Shown in pieces: positions 7,675 to 12,169 of a stretch of 12,169 nucleotides of DNA. Position 1 is the first letter of the stretch. Every line of letters starts with the position of its first letter. This DNA is from an uncultured Acetatifactor sp. GTDB taxonomy: Bacteria; Bacillota; Clostridia; Lachnospirales; Lachnospiraceae. The notes under the pieces are model-generated. The model ran no database searches. It worked only from the letters and a program-made list of their open reading frames with translations, and was not told the DNA's origin. Both the position numbers and the translations under genes were made by a program. Location of the stretch: positions 1 to 12,169 of the forward strand of contig CAJUQT010000076.1 in NCBI GenBank assembly GCA_910588225.1, given 5' to 3'.

Positions 7675-7740
7675 AAAAAAGACATGGCTTCGCCACCCCG
7701 GCACACCTACATGCCCCAGATTACGTCTCCATGTCCTTTT
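7675..7740 (-). terminator. First terminator-like structured RNA after LoaP gene
   Basis: On the minus strand GACATGG (7735-7729) pairs with CCATGTC (7687-7681), directly followed by six T's (7680-7675). Flanking AAAA bases can extend the pairing across one mismatch. The ~41-base interior can form further stems: GGCA with TGCC, and TGGC-GAA-GCCA, which partly competes with the outer stem. The T-run after a 7-bp stem suggests intrinsic termination just after the LoaP-like gene. The branched interior is larger than a plain terminator loop. Confidence 0.5.
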
Positions 7741-7757
7741 ATGTCCGCCGATTCCTA

Positions 7758-7773
7758 CACTGCGCGCGCAGCG
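7758..7773. repeat. GC-rich palindrome abutting the LoaP stop codon
   Basis: The sequence cactgcgcgcgcagcg contains the perfect 12-base palindrome CTGCGCGCGCAG, and one G-U pair extends the RNA hairpin to 16 bases. It begins immediately after the LoaP stop codon on the minus strand and has no T-run, so it is a possible RNA processing, stability or protein-binding hairpin rather than a terminator. Confidence 0.4.
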
Positions 7774-8304
7774 TCAAATGCATCTCACAGCTTCCTGCTT
7801 CTTCTCCACCACCCCGAGCCCCAGTGTCACTTCCACCGTCCGCCCCAGCAGCGGTACCTCCAGCACCACCAGTCGCTTGTGCCGCAAAATTTTCTTAATC
7901 CGGCCCTCGTATCCTTCCAGCGCCCCCGATGTCACCACCAGCTTCTCCCCTTCCAGATAGCCTTCCGAGTATTCCAGCACATGTCCGCTGTCTCCCAATC
8001 CCAGCTTTCGCAGATATGCCTCCTCTTCCTCCTGAAGAGGCGTCATGGTCTCGCCGGTCTTCAAAATCTTCGTCATAGCTTTAATCTGCCGCAGACGCAT
8101 ATAGAAGTCCTCTATCCGCTCTGTTTCAATGAATACATACCCGGGAAAAAGCTTTGTTCTAACCACCTGCCATTCTCCGCGGATTTTCGTCTTCCGCTCT
8201 GACAACGGAACGAACACCTCTTCATCCTCTGCCATGATTCTTTCGCGGCATTTCTGGACAATCTCCATCTCCTGGCCGGTATAGACCTGTATCACATACC
8301 ACAT
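7774..8304 (-). CDS. loaP: LoaP-like NusG paralog, operon-specific transcription antiterminator
   Basis: The 176-residue protein matches the LoaP group of specialised NusG paralogs, which bind RNA polymerase and suppress termination in their own long biosynthetic operons. The NGN domain starts MWYVIQVYTGQEMEIVQKC and contains KLFPGYVFIET (about residues 51-61). The KOW domain follows (EGEKLVVTSGALEGYEGRIKKILRHKRLVVLEV), then the family ending GLGVVEK. The frame is open from a TTG at 8331 that overlaps the upstream gene. I prefer the ATG at 8304, because GGAG lies 8 bases upstream (8316-8313) and MWYV is the usual first residue run. It is 16 bases after the first NusG paralog, so the two are co-transcribed. 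The terminator-like hairpins just downstream are its plausible targets. General NusG is unlikely given the capsule context and the divergent sequence. Confidence 0.85.
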   Translation of the reverse strand: MWYVIQVYTGQEMEIVQKCRERIMAEDEEVFVPLSERKTKIRGEWQVVRTKLFPGYVFIETERIEDFYMRLRQIKAMTKILKTGETMTPLQEEEEAYLRKLGLGDSGHVLEYSEGYLEGEKLVVTSGALEGYEGRIKKILRHKRLVVLEVPLLGRTVEVTLGLGVVEKKQEAVRCI

Positions 8305-8320
8305 TCCATAAGCTCCAGCC

Positions 8321-8824
8321 TTACTTTTCAATCTCTATCCCCAGATAAAGCACCCGCTTCTCTCCCAGAAAGTCCGTCTCTATCTCTGCAATTCTCTCAT
8401 GCAGATTCACCTTCCGTACCATGCTTTCCACCTGCCGCAACGGACCCGACAGGAATCTGATACTGCCATCCTCTGCCACGCTCACTCTGGAGACAGCGAT
8501 TACTCCGCTCTCGTCTGCAAGACACTCCATTAAAGCAGTCTCTTTCGTTTCCATTGCAGTAACAAAAGTCTCATTGCTGAAAAGCAGCTGAGGTCCGGAA
8601 GCCTTTTCCAGTTCCCTGTACACCGCCTCCGGCTTGTCCGTATCAATGAAAAGATACCCCGGCAGAAGCTTTTCCCTCACAGTCTGCCACTGCCCTCCAT
8701 ACTTTTTCCTCCTGCTCCTGGTCAGGTGGAAACATCTGGCATCAAGTTTACCGGACAAAAGTCCTTTTACGAAAGATTCTGTTCTGGCCTCATCCCCATC
8801 CCGCACGTGTACTGCACACCACAT
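8321..8824 (-). CDS. Divergent NusG/LoaP-type paralog, first gene of operon
   Basis: The 167-residue protein is a second, more divergent member of the NusG superfamily. MWCAVHVRDGDEARTESF aligns with the start of NGN domains, and EKLLPGYLFIDTDKPEAVY is the characteristic NGN strand. The C-terminal part (FLSGPLRQVESMVRKVNLHERIAEIETDFLGEKRVLYLGIEIEK, quoted in pieces: FLSGPLRQ, VRKVNLHERIAEIE and YLGIEIEK) lines up with a KOW domain, but the usual glycine-rich KOW loop (SGPLxGxEG) is replaced by SGPLRQVES. A GTG at 8830 is possible. The ATG at 8824 is preferred because GAGAGG lies 5 bases upstream and it gives the family's MW start. It heads the operon, 16 bases before the LoaP-like gene. It could be an antiterminator or a modulator of its partner; the sequence does not decide. 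Confidence 0.75.
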   Translation of the reverse strand: MWCAVHVRDGDEARTESFVKGLLSGKLDARCFHLTRSRRKKYGGQWQTVREKLLPGYLFIDTDKPEAVYRELEKASGPQLLFSNETFVTAMETKETALMECLADESGVIAVSRVSVAEDGSIRFLSGPLRQVESMVRKVNLHERIAEIETDFLGEKRVLYLGIEIEK

Positions 8825-9045
8825 ACGCACCTCTCTGTCTTCCTTCCGACTTTCTGACTGTCACTTTTCAGCCTTTTGTCTGTCTCTCACTCTTGGTCTC
8901 CTTTTCCCTGACCGCCTTCCATACATTTTCCTGCCTCTCGTTTATCATCTGACAGAACATAAACAGAACAGATACCCAGACAGTTCAGATACTGGTTGAT
9001 AGCAGGAACATAGCAGTAATTCCGGCTTTCCATAGTGCCTGGAGA

Positions 9046-9054
9046 TGTGGATAA
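9046..9054 (-). promoter_or_regulatory. DnaA-box-like site TTATCCACA
   Basis: The minus strand reads the 9-base DnaA-box consensus TTATCCACA exactly. The shared unit ggataaaa occurs again at 9060-9067, three bases further along the plus strand. A single box in front of an operon could be a DnaA-responsive control site or coincidence. Confidence 0.3.
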
Positions 9055-9059
9055 AATAC

Positions 9060-9081
9060 GGATAAAACTATAGTTTTTTCC
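9060..9081. promoter_or_regulatory. 22-bp near-perfect palindrome over a -10-like element
   Basis: The sequence from 9060 to 9081 is symmetric except for one base pair, around the perfect core aaaactatagtttt (9064-9077). On the minus strand the core contains TATAGT (9072-9067), 5 of 6 matches to a -10 box, with TTGCAA 19 bases upstream, a long spacer. This is the best promoter candidate I see for the NusG-capsule operon, and the symmetry suggests an overlapping operator. Both calls are tentative. Confidence 0.35.
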
Positions 9082-9416
9082 ACGACTACCCTTGCAAAAG
9101 AAATCCAAGTGTGTTAGAATGTGATTCAGCGTTTTAGGGAATATTATTTGTTGATATTGCTTAAAATTGCGAATTGGTATCAGAGCTTTCTTGGTTGAAA
9201 TTTTCTTTCGATTTGTGCCTCACGAATCGCGGATAAATGTATACTTTTTTCCGCGATCCATCAATAGTTCAGTTATCAATGAAGATATTTAATGTCATTT
9301 TTCTGCTAATCTTCAGACCATAAAAATATCTGTTAAGCAGCTCTCTGTCTCACGCATTGGGGCTACAAACTGTGTAATGTTCCCGTCGGCAGACTCCAGA
9401 ACCGTTATTTTCCGGT

Positions 9417-9442
9417 CCGCCTGTACCAATTGGAACAGGCGG
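9417..9442. promoter_or_regulatory. 26-bp near-perfect palindrome
   Basis: Arms ccgcctgt and acaggcgg flank the smaller palindrome ccaattgg, with only the a/a pair at 9425/9434 breaking symmetry. There is no T-run directly after it on either strand, so it is not a typical terminator. Its length and symmetry suit a dimeric regulator site or a cruciform. Confidence 0.45.
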
Positions 9443-9628
9443 TATACATCCCATCAGTGTTTTTTAATTTCCCTTGAGTTTATATGGCACCCTTCGGCCT
9501 TTTTGCTTTTCAGATCCAGCCATGACTTCTTTAGCTGCTTCTTTAATGCAGGCAGTCGCCCTTTGCACAGCCTGTAATCACATTCCAATAAGCAGACCAC
9601 TCTTCACTTTCAATTACCTAAATTCCAT

Positions 9629-9688
9629 TATACTTCTCCTGGTCCGGTCTGTACGTAACGGTTCAGACCAGACACTGAACTGTTACGT
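9629..9688 (+). promoter_or_regulatory. Possible promoter and operator ahead of acyl-CoA synthetase
   Basis: A dyad with 14-base arms (acgtaacggttcag at 9653-9666 and ctgaactgttacgt at 9675-9688, one mismatch, 8-base spacer) is framed by direct copies of gtctgtac at 9647-9654 and 9687-9694. TATACT at 9629-9634 could be a -10 box placing the transcript start just before the dyad, but no good -35 is seen. The symmetry resembles the operator of a TetR-type or similar dimeric repressor of fatty-acid or acyl-CoA genes, which is inference. Confidence 0.4.
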
Positions 9689-9841
9689 CTGTACCATTAA
9701 ATTTTACTTCATCCCCCCACATAAAATTGACTTTTCCGCCAAGATATGATACCTTTAATAATGCAGCACTTTACAGTGTCAAATTATCCCGCATTAAATA
9801 AATGTGCATCTGCGAAACTACAAATAAGGAGACCAAAAGCC

Positions 9842-11476
9842 ATGCCAGTAACAGATTATCTGGACAGAAATGCCCGAATGTATCCCAACGAAATCGCATT
9901 GGTGGAGCTGAACCCGGACGAAAAGGACACCCGGAGAACCACATGGAAAGAATATGAGCTGATTCAGCCTGATTCCTTTCAGCCTTATCGGCACGAGATT
10001 ACGTGGAGTGTTTTCAATGAGAAGGCCAACCGCTTCGCCAATATGCTCATCGGCCGGGGAATTAAGAAGGGAGATAAAGTAGCTGTTCTCATGTATAACT
10101 GCCTGGAATGGCTCCCCATATATTTCGGTGTGCTGAAAACCGGTGCCATTGCGGTACCTTTTAATTTCCGATATGACGCGGAAGAAATCCTCTACTGCGC
10201 CGAACTGGCCGAAGTGGATATCATCGTATTCGGGCCTGCGTTCATCGGCCGTATCGAGCTGAATGCCGAACGTCTCTGTAAGGGAAGACTTCTGATTTAT
10301 GTGGGAGACAATTGCCCCAGCTTTGCCGAGAGCTACCACGAGCTGGTGGCAGATTATTCCAGCCAGGCTCCTGATATCAAAATCACGGAGGAAGATTTCG
10401 GTGCAATTTATTTCTCTTCGGGAACCACCGGTTTTCCCAAAGCGATTTTACATAAGCATCAGAGCCTGACGCAGGCGGCGGAGATGGAGCAGAAGCATCA
10501 CGGCACCAACCGGGACGACACTTTTCTCTGTATCCCGCCTCTGTACCACACCGGCGCCAAATTTCACTGGATGGGCAGTCTGGTGGCAGGGAGCAAAGCC
10601 ATTCTGTTGAAAGGGACGAAACCGGAGACCATTCTCTCTGCCATCTCCAATGAGCATTGTACCATTGTCTGGCTGCTGGTGCCCTGGGCGCAGGATATTC
10701 TGGATGCGCTGGATTCCGGCGCCATAAGAGCAGAAGACTATCAGCTGAAGCAGTGGCGCCTGATGCACATCGGCGCACAGCCGGTTCCGCCTTCTCTCAT
10801 CAAGCGCTGGAAGGCTTATTTCCCGGACCATGATTATGATACCAATTATGGGCTCTCCGAGTCCACCGGCCCCGGCTGCGTGCATCTGGGAATGGAAAAT
10901 ATCCACAAGGTGGGCGCCATCGGTGTTCCGGGTTATCGTTGGTCCTGCAAAATTGTGGACGAGAACGGTATGGAAGTAAGTCAGGGAGATGTGGGCGAGC
11001 TCTGTGTCAAAGGGCCCGGTCTCATGACCTGTTATTATCGGGACGAGCAGGCCACTGCCGACGCTCTGAAGGATGGGTGGCTCTACACAGGCGATATGGC
11101 CGTGCAGGATGAAGAGGGCTTCTATTTCCTGGTAGACCGCAAAAAGGATGTGATTGTCAGCGGCGGTGAGAATATCTATCCGGTACAGATAGAAGACTTC
11201 CTGAGACGGTATGATAAAATAAAAGATGCAGCCGTCATCGGCCTGCCTGACAGGCGTCTGGGAGAAAAGACAGCGGCAATCATCGAAATCAAGGAAGGCA
11301 CGGAATGTACCCGGGAAGAAATCGAGCAGTTCTGCAGAGAGCTGCCCAGGTACAAGCGCCCCAAAGAAATCATTTTCAGCGAGATTCCCAGGAATGCCAC
11401 CGGGAAAATTGAGAAGCCAAAGCTGCGTAAAATGTACGGTGCGGAGCGCCTTGTGGCCCGGGAAAACATGGGGTAA
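9842..11476 (+). CDS. Class I acyl-CoA synthetase (AMP-forming)
   Basis: The 544-residue protein activates a carboxylic acid with ATP to an acyl-adenylate and transfers it to CoA. Core motifs are all present: the P-loop FSSGTTGFPK (residues 191-200), PPLYHTGAKFH (232-242), YGLSESTGPG (336-345), GWLYTGD (412-418), the hinge DRKKD (432-436), SGGENIYPVQIE (440-451) and the C-terminal catalytic lysine in TGK (K522). Length is normal for the FadD/AcsA-like group and there is no signal peptide or membrane segment. The frame is open from an ATG at 9746, but the ATG at 9842 is preferred: AAGGAG lies 10 bases upstream and the domain begins there (MPVTDYLDRNARMYPNEIAL), whereas the preceding 32 residues look non-coding. 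It is transcribed away from the capsule operon and appears monocistronic. The acyl substrate cannot be told from sequence alone; an aromatic, fatty or other carboxylate is possible. Confidence 0.9.
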   Translation: MPVTDYLDRNARMYPNEIALVELNPDEKDTRRTTWKEYELIQPDSFQPYRHEITWSVFNEKANRFANMLIGRGIKKGDKVAVLMYNCLEWLPIYFGVLKTGAIAVPFNFRYDAEEILYCAELAEVDIIVFGPAFIGRIELNAERLCKGRLLIYVGDNCPSFAESYHELVADYSSQAPDIKITEEDFGAIYFSSGTTGFPKAILHKHQSLTQAAEMEQKHHGTNRDDTFLCIPPLYHTGAKFHWMGSLVAGSKAILLKGTKPETILSAISNEHCTIVWLLVPWAQDILDALDSGAIRAEDYQLKQWRLMHIGAQPVPPSLIKRWKAYFPDHDYDTNYGLSESTGPGCVHLGMENIHKVGAIGVPGYRWSCKIVDENGMEVSQGDVGELCVKGPGLMTCYYRDEQATADALKDGWLYTGDMAVQDEEGFYFLVDRKKDVIVSGGENIYPVQIEDFLRRYDKIKDAAVIGLPDRRLGEKTAAIIEIKEGTECTREEIEQFCRELPRYKRPKEIIFSEIPRNATGKIEKPKLRKMYGAERLVARENMG

Positions 11477-11597
11477 TTGCGCTGTTATGTAAAGTATCCT
11501 CCAGCCGCCAACGTTTTCTGCTGTTTTTACCACATTTCAGGCCAGTTTACAGGAAACCGCACCCCGACTGTGAAAGGAATTCGGTGCATCCCCAGAG
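11477..11597. other. Intergenic sequence after acyl-CoA synthetase
   Basis: No coding signal is seen. A weak hairpin can form from gcaccccga (11559-11567) and tcggtgc (11581-11587) with a two-base bulge, without a T-run. No standard terminator for the upstream gene is visible, so the large inverted repeat that follows may serve that role. Confidence 0.4.
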
Positions 11598-11751
11598 CGT
11601 GTTTGAAAATTGCTTTCTGCCAGATGTGCGTCACAATTTGTGGGAGATTTGGGTCAAATGAAGGGCGCATAGCGGGCTATGTAACCTGAATTTGACCCAA
11701 AGATACCGCAAAGTAGGGCGTGCAGATGGCGGGAATGAATTTTCAAACACG
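11598..11751. repeat. 154-nt imperfect inverted repeat, MITE/REP-like element
   Basis: Two arms of exactly 62 bases flank a 30-base centre. The outer 14 bases of each arm (cgtgtttgaaaatt and its complement) and the inner 12 (tttgggtcaaat, 11648-11659 and 11690-11701) pair perfectly. The 36 bases between them match at about 20 positions, more with G-U pairs. The centre carries its own hairpin (catagc 11668-11673 with gctatg 11676-11681). No ORF, clear target duplication or T-run is present. Equal arm lengths with perfect termini suggest a small non-autonomous mobile repeat or a folded RNA rather than a simple terminator. The neighbouring bases do not share its pattern. Confidence 0.7.
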
Positions 11752-11841
11752 ATCCAGGAGCAGTTCGGACAATTTAAAGCATAAAAAGGCAGGATTTTCA
11801 CCTTCGGATAAGCTATACTGTTTTCAGGAGGCAGGAAAGAG

Positions 11842-12169
11842 ATGGAATGGCTGGCAAGTTTAAGGAAATCAATCGACTATATGGAAGAGCATCTGCTCAC
11901 GGATATTGGCGCCATGGAAGTAGCAGATGCGGTGCATATATCTCCTTTCTATTTTCAGAAGGGCTTTAAAATTGTGACAGGCTATTCTATCGGTGAGTAC
12001 CTCAGGAACCGCCGGCTGTATCTGGCAGGATTGGATGTCATAAGGGGAGGCGGTGATTGCCGTGAAAAAAGCCCATACAGGGAAAGAAACAGCGGATATG
12101 CCGAAGAGAAGATCATCGATCTGGCATATAAATACGGGTATGATACCCCGGAAAGCTTTACAAGGGCTT
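11842..12169 (+). CDS. AraC-family transcriptional regulator, 5' part only
   Basis: An ATG at 11842 with a strong AGGAGG 10 bases upstream (11826-11831) opens a frame that stays open to the window end (109 codons seen). The start MEWLASLRKSIDYMEEHLLT and the first helix-turn-helix (IGAMEVADAVHISPFYFQKGFKI, then GYSIGEYLRNRRLYLAGLDVI) are typical of AraC/XylS regulators with an N-terminal DNA-binding domain and often a C-terminal GyrI-like effector domain, which would lie beyond the window. The second motif (KIIDLAYKYGYDTPESFTRA) follows. Between them, where the family usually has only about 3-5 residues, there are roughly 17-19 extra (RGGGDCREKSPYRERNSGYA). The frame is not broken by it. TATACT at 11814-11819 could be its -10 box. 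Target genes are unknown. Confidence 0.8.
   Translation, partial: MEWLASLRKSIDYMEEHLLTDIGAMEVADAVHISPFYFQKGFKIVTGYSIGEYLRNRRLYLAGLDVIRGGGDCREKSPYRERNSGYAEEKIIDLAYKYGYDTPESFTRA

Larger units (their letters stand above)
8887..9108 (-). other. Operon leader region with an open frame of 73 codons, coding doubtful
   Basis: On the minus strand an ATG at 9108 opens 73 codons ending 62 bases before the first NusG paralog. An internal ATG at 9030 has only a weak AGG upstream. The product has no recognisable domain, is cysteine- and glycine-rich without pattern, and spans the AT-rich palindromic stretch likely to be promoter. I treat the region as 5' leader of the polysaccharide operon. A short leader peptide cannot be excluded. 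Confidence 0.25.
9109..9745. other. Intergenic region between divergent units, no convincing gene
   Basis: About 640 bases separate the leader of the capsule operon from the acyl-CoA synthetase region. Short open frames occur on both strands but none has a plausible start, ribosome binding site or recognisable product. On the minus strand around 9620-9475 all three frames stay open for 20-40 codons, one reading VQRATACIKEAAKEVM, which may be a degraded gene remnant but is not supported further. The region holds a stem-loop at 9209-9229 (cgatttgtg/cacgaatcg), an inverted repeat at 9226-9257 (atcgcgga/tccgcgat, 16-base spacer), and the two stronger palindromes listed separately. Confidence 0.6.

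Noticed and set aside
7451..8202. Overlapping plus-strand frames of 130-214 codons
   Set aside because: They span the terminator gap and the antisense of the LoaP-like gene, are Pro/Ser/His-rich without domains, and lack convincing starts.
9377..9749. Plus-strand frames of 66 and 91 codons, and a minus-strand frame reading VQRATACIKEAAKEVM
   Set aside because: None has a supported start or family. All three minus frames are open there, so coding potential cannot be separated from chance.
9728..9755. Candidate promoter TTGACT with TACCTT at 17 bases before the acyl-CoA synthetase
   Set aside because: The -10 match is poor, and the better TATGAT at 9745 is only 12 bases from the -35-like element.
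10448..11533. Open frame of 361 codons on the minus strand
   Set aside because: It is a shadow of the acyl-CoA synthetase, caused by GC-rich codon structure; no domain is visible.
1..12169. CRISPR array, tRNA or rRNA genes
   Set aside because: No regularly spaced repeats, cloverleaf-like segments or rRNA-like stretches were seen on either strand by eye.

Overview
The window looks like a chromosomal segment of a gut Firmicute, most likely a Lachnospiraceae/Clostridia member. The reasons are the LoaP-type NusG paralogs heading a capsule operon, strong AGGAGG-type ribosome binding sites, and the style of the AraC regulator and acyl-CoA synthetase. This is inference from protein character, not a database match.

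Positions ~9100 down to 1 (minus strand) are one surface-polysaccharide (capsule/exopolysaccharide) operon. In transcription order it holds a divergent NusG paralog (8824-8321), a second, canonical LoaP-like NusG paralog (8304-7774), a ~290-nt untranslated gap with two intrinsic-terminator-like hairpins, a DegT/DnrJ/EryC1 sugar aminotransferase (7484-6198), an initiating phosphoglycosyl transferase of the PglC/WcaJ type (6098-5367), an AmsE-like family 2 glycosyltransferase (5367-4561), a second GT2 split by a frameshift at a run of eight G's (4503-3480), a family 4 glycosyltransferase (3438-2374), a Wzy-like polymerase (2336-1119) and a TupA-like ATP-grasp protein (1079-156). The first enzymes modify a nucleotide sugar and load it on undecaprenyl phosphate, the glycosyltransferases extend the unit and Wzy polymerises it. 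The NusG paralogs plausibly let RNA polymerase read through the terminators ahead of the biosynthetic genes. The operon is a mosaic: from the NusG genes to ~4560 the DNA is moderately GC-rich, and from ~4500 leftward it becomes very AT-rich, as expected of an exchangeable serotype-specific block. The extreme left has a 22-codon ORF that may be a truncated gene start, next to a 9-bp-stem hairpin.

Positions ~9109-9841 are a long intergenic region with no convincing gene but several dyad symmetries. Positions 9842-11476 (plus strand) encode a class I acyl-CoA synthetase, unrelated to the capsule operon and divergent from it.

Positions 11477-11841 are intergenic and dominated by a 154-nt imperfect inverted repeat (11598-11751) that looks like a mobile or structured repeat element. 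An AraC-family regulator starts at 11842 and runs off the window; it carries an unusual in-frame insertion between its two helix-turn-helix motifs.

The items most worth a second look are the tandem NusG paralogs followed by tandem terminators, the G8 tract that could phase-switch a capsule glycosyltransferase, the 154-nt inverted repeat and the inserted linker in the AraC protein.
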